DNA of 5,190 bases from Betaproteobacteria bacterium (GTDB taxonomy: Bacteria > Pseudomonadota > Gammaproteobacteria > Burkholderiales > Casimicrobiaceae): contig VBCS01000488.1 of NCBI GenBank assembly GCA_005888955.1, positions 1 through 5,190 on the forward strand. The letters run 5' to 3'. Shown piece by piece: positions 1 to 5,190 of the stretch (positions within the stretch are counted from its first letter, which is position 1; every line of letters begins with the position of its first letter). A program made the position numbers and the translations under genes. Under the pieces are notes generated by a model that was not told where the DNA came from, searched no databases, and saw nothing but the letters and a program-made list of their open reading frames with translations.

Positions 1-1265
1 AGCGCGGGAAGCAGGCTGACGCTGGCGATAAACGCGACAATCATGCCGGTACCGGCGATCACGCCCAGCTCGGACACACCACGATACTCGGTCGGCAGGA
101 ACGCGTAGAACCCCGCCGCGATCGAGGCGGCCGCGAGCGCCAACGCGCCGCCGATTTCCCCGCCGGCGTCGCGCAGCGCAAGATGCAGATCGTCGCCCGT
201 GTAGCGCTTGGCGCGATAGCACACGCAGAATTGAATACCGAAGTCGACACCCAGGCCGACAAAGAGCACGGCAAAGGCGATCGAGATCAGATTCAACGTG
301 CCCAACACGATGAGACCGAATGCCGTCGTGACGATCAATCCGACGCCGAGGCTCAGCAGGATCGCAGCGATCAGACGCCAGGACCGAAGCGCGATCCACA
401 GCAACAGCGCTACCGCAACCAGCATGATCGTGACATTGAGCGCGACGCCCTCGGCAAGCGTCGCGAACTCCTCGTCGGCGAGCGGTACCGGGCCCGTCTG
501 CCGTACCCGGACCCATGGATCGGCGTCGAGTCCAAGCTCGCGCGCAGCTTGCCGAATCGTCCCACGGGCACGTTCGCCCGGCTGCAGCGCGCTGTAGTCG
601 AGTACCGGCTGCACGAGGATGAAGCGGCGCAGCTCGCGCGGTTCGGGAGCGCGCCCGGCGATCAACGTGTGCCAGGAAAATGCCGGCACACGCGCCGCAG
701 CGATGCCGTCGAAGGTGTCGGCGAGTGTGACTAGCGGTTGCGCCAGCTCGTCGAATCGTGTCGGGTCGGCTTGCGCGCCTTCGACGAGGAGCGCCAGCGC
801 GTCCATCAGCCCCCGCACGCTGGGATCCGCGGCAAGGCTGCCGAGCAGAGGTTGCGCCGAGATCAGCCGTTGCGTCGTCTGGGAGAGGTCGGCCGTCGAT
901 TCGAACAGCAAGCCCGCACGATCGAAGAACGCCCCGCCATCCGGGCGCCATACGGCACGGAAAGGCCCAATCTGACTCGACAGGCGCTGCGCCAATGCGG
1001 CGGTCGACCGTTCGGCAAGCTCCGGCGTCGCGCCGTCCACGACGACCGCGATCAGGTCCGCGCGCTGCGGAAAGGCTGTATCGAAGACCATCTCGCGCTT
1101 GCGCCAAGCAACATCCTCGGCGATCAGGCTGGTGCTGTTGGTATCGATCGCGATGTGACTCGCGCTATAGGTGAACGCGCCGCCTCCGAGCGCCGCGGCG
1201 ACGACGACCACGAGCCAAGGACGGCGCGCGCAAGCCGCCACCACTTGCATGATCACCGAGGACAA
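1..1265 (-). CDS. hpnN: HpnN-type hopanoid RND/MMPL transporter, N-terminal part (runs off left edge)
   Basis: This is an inner-membrane RND-superfamily (MMPL-like) transporter of the HpnN group, which moves hopanoids from the cytoplasmic to the outer membrane. About 421 codons are visible, close to half of the usual HpnN length (about 850-880 residues); the C-terminal repeat lies outside the window. From the N-terminus I see a short basic stretch (CARRPW, residues 12-17), TM1 (about 17-35), a large periplasmic domain (about 36-275), then a run of TM helices from about 276 to the edge. The run includes FVGLGVDFGIQF (about 334-345), with the Asp typical of RND TM4, and EYRGVSELGVIAGTGM near the edge. 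Both motifs match HpnN as I know it. The frame has no stop and no sign of a break. I chose TTG at 1265 because AGGGA lies 7 bases upstream and the resulting N-terminus has family-like length; GTG 1256 and ATG 1250 are alternatives. It lies 27 bases after copD, probably in the same operon. Confidence 0.88.
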   Translation of the reverse strand, partial: MSSVIMQVVAACARRPWLVVVVAAALGGGAFTYSASHIAIDTNSTSLIAEDVAWRKREMVFDTAFPQRADLIAVVVDGATPELAERSTAALAQRLSSQIGPFRAVWRPDGGAFFDRAGLLFESTADLSQTTQRLISAQPLLGSLAADPSVRGLMDALALLVEGAQADPTRFDELAQPLVTLADTFDGIAAARVPAFSWHTLIAGRAPEPRELRRFILVQPVLDYSALQPGERARGTIRQAARELGLDADPWVRVRQTGPVPLADEEFATLAEGVALNVTIMLVAVALLLWIALRSWRLIAAILLSLGVGLIVTTAFGLIVLGTLNLISIAFAVLFVGLGVDFGIQFCVCYRAKRYTGDDLHLALRDAGGEIGGALALAAASIAAGFYAFLPTEYRGVSELGVIAGTGMIVAFIASVSLLPA

Positions 1266-1272
1266 GCGTCGA

Positions 1273-1277
1273 TCCCT
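1273..1277 (-). promoter_or_regulatory. Shine-Dalgarno supporting the TTG start of hpnN
   Basis: On the minus strand AGGGA ends 7 bases before the TTG at 1265. The later ATG (1250) has only a poorly spaced GGTG in front of it. This favours the TTG start, but experimental support is absent. Confidence 0.4.
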
Positions 1278-1292
1278 GTTGCAATCATGGCC

Positions 1293-2954
1293 TCACGCTT
1301 CGCGATAGCCGAGCAGCAGCAGTCCGATGAGCACAAGGCAACCCGGCCAGAGCCATCCGGCCCAACGGCCCTCTTCCTCCAGGGCCTCGACCTCGAGCCA
1401 GCGCGCCCAGCCTGCACTGATCCCAAGCACGGCGATCGGCATGTGTGTCATGTCGATGAGCAGCTCTTCCTTCACGTTGCCGAGCGCGTGCGAATGCGTC
1501 AACAACAGCGTGCCACCGAGCGCCATCAGTAACGGAAAGATGCGCATCAGTTTATGCGAGTCTATGCGGCCGGTGCGCAGGCTCCATTCGAAAAGCGCGA
1601 AAGCGACGATGAGCAGCACGAACAGCCGATGCTGCGCCACTTCGGGGTCCTTCAAGCTTTCGATGATCCCGATCTCGCCCATCGGCCAGACCTCGGGATC
1701 CGCGCGCAGAAATAGGAACACTGCGAGCAAGAGAAACAGCAGCGGCCAATGTTTCGCCCACGGCGCACGGCCGCTGCGCTGCGCAAGTGCGGCGAGCCCC
1801 ATCGCCGCAACCAGCAACCCCGCCCAGTGGTGGTTGTATTCGGACCACTCGAGGTCCTCCAGGTTGCGCGGCGGCAGCATGCCGCTGCCCGGCACGAAAG
1901 CGCGCACCGTTGGCGATTCCTGCTCCGCGCGTCTCTCTTCGTCGAGGCGCGCCTGCAGTGCCGGAATCCCCAGCGTCGCATGCTCCGGACTTGTAATCCT
2001 TGGTATCGCCGGCGTGATCCGCTCCACCAGTTCGGAGAACGTGACGCGATCCTGGGTCAAGTCGACGGCAGGAGGCATTGACGTGATCGACGCTGCCGCC
2101 ATCAGCACTGCAAAGCCGATACCCATCTCCACTTCGACCAAGCGACGGACGCGCGGAAGGGCTGTGCCGCCCGCGGCAACCCGACGGACCGCACGGAAAT
2201 TGGCGAAGCCCAGCAGCAGCAACATTCCCAGCAGGACGCTTTTCGTCAAGGCCATCGCGCCGTAGGCGGTGCCGTACACGGCATCGATCGAGCCGATGTA
2301 CATGGCGACGAATATCGCGGCGCCGGCAAGGATCAGTGCGACGCCCGTGATTGCCAGCGCCGAGAAGCGCTTGCCGATTCGGCTCGCGAGCTCGCGCGTC
2401 CCGGCACGCCGCAGCGCCCACCAGAAACATGGCAGCCCACCCAGCCAGAGTGCGGCGCCGAGCTCGTGCGCGCCCGTAGCCAGCAGCGGCAGGCCGTTGT
2501 CCCGGAGCCGCGCCGCCGCGTGGCTGTCGGCGAGCGCCGTGCAGAGAAAGAGCGCGCCGGCGGCGCCGAGCGCGCTGCGCGTCGACACGGCTGGCACGGA
2601 CCCAATCGACGCCAGCAAGCCGATCATGACTGCGATGATGACCTTGGCAGCGCCGGCGATCACGAAGCCGGCCCCAGCGACCTCGCGCCAGGATACCGTC
2701 AGCGAGGCCGCGAGGACCGCGGCGTTCACGACGGTGGTCGCGGTGACGGCAACGACCACCGCCAACGCGGCCGCCTGGATGACGCGCCGACATCCCACCA
2801 AGACGGGACTCAGCTCGCGCTGCACCTCGCCGGCGAGCGGAGTTGCGACGAGTACGACGAAAGCCACGCTGCCCAGCAAAACCGATTGCGCCACGAAATC
2901 GAGGCCGCGCAGGACAACGTTGAGAAAGCCGAAGATGTCGAACAGTGTGCTCAA
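1293..2954 (-). CDS. copD: CopD-family copper-resistance membrane protein with extra histidine-rich C-terminal membrane domain
   Basis: This is a 553-residue polytopic inner-membrane protein. Residues about 1-295 form a CopD domain of roughly eight hydrophobic helices, including the typical segment with H145 (ALADSHAAA) and H163 followed by the WLGGL motif (GAHELGAALWLGGL). CopD proteins are thought to take copper delivered by periplasmic CopC across the inner membrane. A soluble linker (about 297-365) follows, then a second membrane domain (about 370-550) with SEYNHHWAGL (371-380), DPEVWP (419-424), DPEVAQHR (436-443), LTHSHALGN (485-493) and DMTHMP (501-506). These conserved-looking His residues could bind a metal or heme; that is inference. 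The start is TTG at 2954, whose TTGA overlaps the copC stop, implying translational coupling; no strong Shine-Dalgarno is visible. The C-terminal domain makes it longer than simple CopD proteins of about 300 residues. Confidence 0.85.
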   Translation of the reverse strand: MSTLFDIFGFLNVVLRGLDFVAQSVLLGSVAFVVLVATPLAGEVQRELSPVLVGCRRVIQAAALAVVVAVTATTVVNAAVLAASLTVSWREVAGAGFVIAGAAKVIIAVMIGLLASIGSVPAVSTRSALGAAGALFLCTALADSHAAARLRDNGLPLLATGAHELGAALWLGGLPCFWWALRRAGTRELASRIGKRFSALAITGVALILAGAAIFVAMYIGSIDAVYGTAYGAMALTKSVLLGMLLLLGFANFRAVRRVAAGGTALPRVRRLVEVEMGIGFAVLMAAASITSMPPAVDLTQDRVTFSELVERITPAIPRITSPEHATLGIPALQARLDEERRAEQESPTVRAFVPGSGMLPPRNLEDLEWSEYNHHWAGLLVAAMGLAALAQRSGRAPWAKHWPLLFLLLAVFLFLRADPEVWPMGEIGIIESLKDPEVAQHRLFVLLIVAFALFEWSLRTGRIDSHKLMRIFPLLMALGGTLLLTHSHALGNVKEELLIDMTHMPIAVLGISAGWARWLEVEALEEEGRWAGWLWPGCLVLIGLLLLGYREA

Positions 2955-3301
2955 CGAGCGCGGGCACCGTCGCGTACCGAAAAACTCACCTCGCCGCGCG
3001 TGATGTGGCCATCGAGCGAGAGAACCTGCCAGCGCAACTTCCAGCGCCCCTCTCCCGCGACCTGCGCACGGCCGGCGAGCACTCCCGATGCGCCGCCCGG
3101 CGCGAGCGCGACGGCAACCTCGCCCCCGTCGGGCCGCTGCAGACTCAAGCGTGAGCGCTTCTGATCGATGCGGCTGTTGAAGTCAAGCCTGATTTCGAGC
3201 TCCCCCGGCAAGACTGTGGAATTCATCGCCGGCTGTGCGGCGACGACAATCGCATGCGCACGCGCGATACCCGGCGTCAGCGCAATGGCTGCTACCTGCA
3301 C
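2951..3301 (-). CDS. copC: CopC-family periplasmic Cu(II)-binding protein; N-terminus frameshifted by an 11-bp duplication
   Basis: This is a small CopC-like beta-barrel copper carrier of the periplasm, the usual partner of CopD. With the GTG start at 3301 it is 116 residues. The Ala-Arg-Ala before H16 is a signal peptidase I site, so the mature protein would begin with His. Asp97 and His99 lie in SLDGHITRGEVSF; counted from the mature His1 they are 82 and 84, next to the positions (about 83 and 85) that complete the Cu(II) histidine-brace site of Pseudomonas CopC. There is no Met-rich Cu(I) motif, so it looks like a Cu(II)-only type. The GTG start leaves a 15-residue leader with no basic n-region, which is poor. 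A complete leader is encoded just upstream in the frame opened by ATG 3378, but a tandem duplication at 3339-3360 shifts that frame, and it ends at TGA 3304-3306. Another option is a rare CTG start at 3349, in frame with copC. The gene may be impaired, or the duplication may be a sequencing artefact. It overlaps copD by 4 bases. Confidence 0.8.
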   Translation of the reverse strand: MQVAAIALTPGIARAHAIVVAAQPAMNSTVLPGELEIRLDFNSRIDQKRSRLSLQRPDGGEVAVALAPGGASGVLAGRAQVAGEGRWKLRWQVLSLDGHITRGEVSFSVRDGARAR

Positions 3302-3378
3302 GCTCAGCAGGACCGCGAACGCCCGTGCGGCTCGCTTCGACTTTGACAGGACTTTGACAGGTTACGGAACTCCGCCAT
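3302..3378 (-). other. Disrupted 5' end of copC (ancestral start and signal-peptide n-region)
   Basis: The minus strand starts with ATG at 3378 and reads MAEFRNLSKS, then shifts out of frame in the second repeat copy and stops at 3304-3306. Deleting one 11-bp copy gives MAEFRNLSKSKRAAR, then AFAVLLSVQVAAIAL, then TPGIARA before the mature His. That is a basic n-region, a hydrophobic core and an AxA cleavage site, 37 residues in all. The quality of the restored peptide is strong evidence that ATG 3378 was the original start. No good Shine-Dalgarno is visible before it. Confidence 0.7.
3339..3360. repeat. Perfect 11-bp tandem duplication, two copies
   Basis: The unit GACTTTGACAG occurs at 3339-3349 and again at 3350-3360 with no mismatch. 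Eleven is not a multiple of three, so the extra copy causes a frameshift at the 5' end of copC on the minus strand. On the plus strand each copy holds TTGACA, a consensus -35 hexamer. Confidence 0.95.
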
Positions 3379-3381
3379 TAT
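3354..3381 (+). promoter_or_regulatory. Possible sigma-70 promoter for ispH-hpnH
   Basis: A perfect -35 TTGACA (3354-3359) is followed after 16 bases by CATTAT (3376-3381), which matches 4 of 6 positions of TATAAT including the key second A and last T. TATAGA at 3379-3384 is an alternative with a long 19-base spacer. Transcription would start near 3388-3391, leaving a leader of about 190 bases before ispH. The upstream repeat copy provides a second TTGACA (3343-3348) but has no -10 at a usable distance. The element overlaps the disrupted copC start on the other strand. Confidence 0.4.
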
Positions 3382-3581
3382 AGACGCACTCGAATCGGGC
3401 CAGCCTCGCGACATTATGCGCGGTCGAAGGTCGCTGGAATGCGAGTCGCTACGCTGATCGACTTGTCTCTCCGCACGCAAAAGGGCATCATTGCCCGGAT
3501 GAACGACAGCGCAGCGCAATCGCGGGCTCATTCGATGATCCACTCGATCGTTTTGTTCGACTCGCGAGAAAGGCCGCTGCC
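3379..3581. other. Divergent intergenic region between copC and ispH
   Basis: These 203 bases lie between the original copC start and ispH and hold no recognisable gene. On the minus strand TATAAT occurs at 3382-3377, directly over the copC ATG, but without a credible -35. On the plus strand a 50-codon frame runs from ATG 3439 to TGA 3589-3591, preceded by GAAGG 8 bases upstream, and overlaps the start of ispH; its product resembles nothing I know. The frame of ispH itself is open back to 3384 but has no start codon there. I saw no strong hairpin plus U-run and no riboswitch that I could recognise. Confidence 0.5.
3568..3573 (+). promoter_or_regulatory. Shine-Dalgarno for ispH
   Basis: GAAAGG lies 8 bases before the GTG at 3582. 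This spacing supports GTG 3582 over the in-frame ATG at 3591, and it also places the first iron-sulfur cysteine at residue 12 as in E. coli IspH. Confidence 0.6.
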
Positions 3582-4532
3582 GTGCGCGTGATGCTCGCCC
3601 AGCCGCGAGGTTTCTGCGCCGGCGTGATCCGGGCCATCGACATCGTCGAGCAGGCGCTCACGAAGTTTGGCGCGCCCGTTTACGTCCGACACGAAATCGT
3701 TCACAACCGCCACGTCGTCGAGAGCCTGCGCGCAAAGGGCGCACGTTTCGTCGAGCACCTTGCGGAAGTGCCCACCGGAGCGATCACCATTTTCAGCGCG
3801 CACGGCGTCGCGCGGCTCGTAGAAGAGGATGCGCAGACCCGTGGCCTGCGCGTTCTCGATGCGACGTGTCCGCTCGTCGCCAAGGTCCATGGCCAGGGTA
3901 AGCGTTATGTCGGGCAGGGTCGCGTCGTGATCCTGGTCGGTCACGCGGGCCATCCGGAGGTCGAGGGGACGATGGGCCAGGTGCCGGGACCGGTGTTGCT
4001 GGTGCAAACTGAACGGGATGTCGACGAACTGGACCTCGCTGCCGATACGCCCGTCGCGTACGTCACGCAGACCACGCTCAGCGTCGACGATACGCGAACG
4101 ATCATCGCCGCGCTGAAGCGGCGCTTCACCGATATCGTCGGTCCGGACATCAATGACATCTGCTACGCCACGCAAAATCGGCAGTCGGCCGTGCGCAAGC
4201 TCGCCAAGCTCGCCGATGTGATTCTGGTCGTCGGAGCCAACAACAGCTCGAACTCGAATCGCCTGCGCGAGATAGGCGTCGAAGCGGGCGTGCCGACTTA
4301 CCTGGTTGCCGACGGCACCGAATTGGACGCCGCATGGGTCCGGGATGCCACCGTGGTCGGGATCACCGCGGGCGCATCAGCACCCGAGGAGCTGGTCGAC
4401 GACGTGGTCGGGGCGCTGCGTCGACTCGGCCCGATCGAAGTATCGACGCTTCCCGGCATCGAGGAAAATGTGGAATTCCGGCTTCCCGCCGAGTTGCTGC
4501 GCGCGTCGCCGGCACCGAAGGGCGCGCCTTGA
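3582..4532 (+). CDS. ispH: 4-hydroxy-3-methylbut-2-enyl diphosphate reductase (IspH/LytB)
   Basis: This is the cytoplasmic iron-sulfur enzyme that reduces HMBPP to IPP and DMAPP, the last step of the MEP pathway. The protein has 316 residues, the normal length. All three cluster cysteines are present: C12 in PRGFCAGV, C96 in DATCPLV and C194 in DICYATQNR. Substrate-site residues are also visible: H41 (VHN), H74 (SAHGV), H124 and E126 (GHPEVEGT), the Thr pair in TQTTLS (164-165), S222/S223/N224 in NSSNSN and S266 in GASAPE. It therefore looks fully active. The residue after GFCAGV is Ile where E. coli has Asp. The short Pro-rich C-terminal tail (SPAPKGAP) is probably disordered. The gene starts with GTG and is followed 25 bases later by hpnH, so the two are probably co-transcribed. 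There is no fkpB/slpA neighbour, which often accompanies housekeeping ispH in proteobacteria. It could be either the only copy or a second copy dedicated to hopanoids. Confidence 0.97.
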   Translation: MRVMLAQPRGFCAGVIRAIDIVEQALTKFGAPVYVRHEIVHNRHVVESLRAKGARFVEHLAEVPTGAITIFSAHGVARLVEEDAQTRGLRVLDATCPLVAKVHGQGKRYVGQGRVVILVGHAGHPEVEGTMGQVPGPVLLVQTERDVDELDLAADTPVAYVTQTTLSVDDTRTIIAALKRRFTDIVGPDINDICYATQNRQSAVRKLAKLADVILVVGANNSSNSNRLREIGVEAGVPTYLVADGTELDAAWVRDATVVGITAGASAPEELVDDVVGALRRLGPIEVSTLPGIEENVEFRLPAELLRASPAPKGAP

Positions 4533-4557
4533 CCGGCCGCTTCCATTAGCAGCCATC

Positions 4558-5190
4558 GTGTCGATACCCCTCTTGCAGAAGGCGCGCATAGGCGCCTACA
4601 TCATCCGCCAGCAACTGTCGGGACGCCGACGCTACCCGCTGGTGCTCATGCTCGAGCCGCTGTTTCGCTGCAACCTGGCGTGCGCCGGCTGCGGCAAGAT
4701 CGATTATCCCGACGCAATCCTGAATCAGCGCCTCTCGGTCGAGCAATGCCTGGCGGCGGTCGATGAATGCGGCGCCCCGGTGGTCTCCATCGCCGGCGGA
4801 GAGCCTTTGCTGCACAAAGAAATCGACGCCATCGTTTCCGGCATCGTGGCGCGGCGGAAGTTCGTCTACCTGTGCACGAATGCGCTGCTGCTGCAGAAGA
4901 GGCTCGGCTTGTTCCGCCCGAGCCCGTATTTCGTGTGGTCGGTGCATCTGGACGGCGACCGCGAGATGCATGACCGCTCGGTGTGCGAAGAAGGCGTCTA
5001 CGAGCGCGCCGTCGCGGCGATACGGGCCGCGAAGACGCGCGGCTTCCGGGTCAACATCAATTGCACGCTGTTCAACGACGCCGATCCGGAGCGCGTCGCG
5101 CGGTTTTTCGACCAGGCCGGCGCGCTCGGCATCGATGGCATTACGGTGTCGCCCGGCTACGCGTACGAGCGGGCACCCGATCAGGCGCAC
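4558..5190 (+). CDS. hpnH: HpnH, radical SAM adenosylhopane synthase (runs off right edge)
   Basis: HpnH joins the 5'-deoxyadenosyl group of SAM to the hopene (diploptene) skeleton to make adenosylhopane, the first step of the extended C35 side chain. The visible 211 residues hold the radical SAM cluster motif CNLACAGC with C38, C42 and C45, directly after LMLEPLFR, and the SAM-binding GGEPLL (80-85). The family-specific stretches GKIDYPDAILNQRLS, KFVYLCTNALLL, FRVNINCTLFND and GITVSPGYAYERAPDQ follow in the expected order. The C-terminal part, with the cap after the TIM-barrel core, is missing because the window ends. The start is GTG at 4558, giving MSIPLLQ, which fits the usual M-x-V-P-L-L-Q beginning. 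No clear Shine-Dalgarno is visible, so translation may depend on coupling to ispH, which ends 25 bases upstream. The product would be acted on by HpnG, whose gene is not in the window. Confidence 0.95.
   Translation, partial: MSIPLLQKARIGAYIIRQQLSGRRRYPLVLMLEPLFRCNLACAGCGKIDYPDAILNQRLSVEQCLAAVDECGAPVVSIAGGEPLLHKEIDAIVSGIVARRKFVYLCTNALLLQKRLGLFRPSPYFVWSVHLDGDREMHDRSVCEEGVYERAVAAIRAAKTRGFRVNINCTLFNDADPERVARFFDQAGALGIDGITVSPGYAYERAPDQAH

Noticed and set aside
183..1532. Long plus-strand open frames (183-734 and 738-1532)
   Set aside because: They lie opposite hpnN and the end of copD. Their products are rich in Arg, Gln and Asp without domains, as expected from the antisense of GC-rich genes.
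1552..2967. A 471-codon minus-strand frame overlapping copD
   Set aside because: It is the same strand in another frame. The product is Arg/Gly/Ala-rich with no hydrophobic helices, while the copD frame gives a coherent membrane protein.
1327..3164. Plus-strand open frames at 1327-2265, 2269-3003 and 2466-3164
   Set aside because: They are antisense to copD and copC, whose minus-strand products have clear membrane helices and motifs.
2951..3378. Calling copC a definite pseudogene
   Set aside because: The mature domain is intact, non-standard starts (GTG 3301, CTG 3349) remain possible, and an artefact in the repeat cannot be excluded.
3377..3382. TATAAT on the minus strand as a copC promoter
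   Set aside because: It lies on the ATG codon itself and the sequence 17 bases upstream (GGCTGG) is a poor -35, so transcription from it would miss the start codon.
3443..3465. Small inverted repeat AGTCG / CGACT as a terminator or regulatory hairpin
   Set aside because: It has a five-base stem with a loop of about ten bases and no U-run; this is expected by chance.
3528..4175. A 215-codon minus-strand frame
   Set aside because: It is antisense to ispH, which has every catalytic residue.
4546..5190. A 214-codon minus-strand frame open to the right edge
   Set aside because: It is antisense to hpnH; the plus frame carries the radical SAM motif and family-specific stretches.

Overview
The window is GC-rich, gene-dense proteobacterial DNA. 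Two gene groups point away from a shared control region at about 3300-3580. Two hopanoid-specific proteins, an HpnN-type RND lipid exporter and the radical SAM protein HpnH, sit at opposite ends. The organism is therefore probably a hopanoid-making Gram-negative. The style of the IspH and HpnH sequences suggests a betaproteobacterium, but that is an inference from memory of the families, not from a search.

Leftward group (minus strand, from 3378 down to 1): copC, copD, then hpnN, which runs off the left edge. copC encodes a small periplasmic Cu(II)-binding protein. copD encodes a 553-residue polytopic membrane protein with a CopD domain and a histidine-rich C-terminal membrane domain. copC and copD overlap by 4 bases, and copD and hpnN are 27 bases apart, so the three look like one operon.

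Rightward group (plus strand, from 3582 to 5190): ispH (the last step of the MEP isoprenoid pathway), then 25 bases later hpnH (adenosylhopane synthase), which runs off the right edge. The pair links isoprenoid precursor supply with the first side-chain step of extended hopanoids. HpnN would move finished hopanoids from the inner to the outer membrane, so the two arms cover precursor, tailoring and transport. The copper pair between them is the unexpected part.

The most notable detail is a perfect 11-bp tandem duplication (3339-3360) at the 5' end of copC. Removing one copy joins an ATG at 3378 in frame to copC and restores a textbook 37-residue signal peptide ending just before the copper-binding histidine. 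As sequenced, copC is frameshifted near its N-terminus and has only a weak internal GTG start. The same repeat carries the TTGACA of a possible promoter for ispH-hpnH. No RNA genes, CRISPR, insertion sequences or clear terminators were seen.
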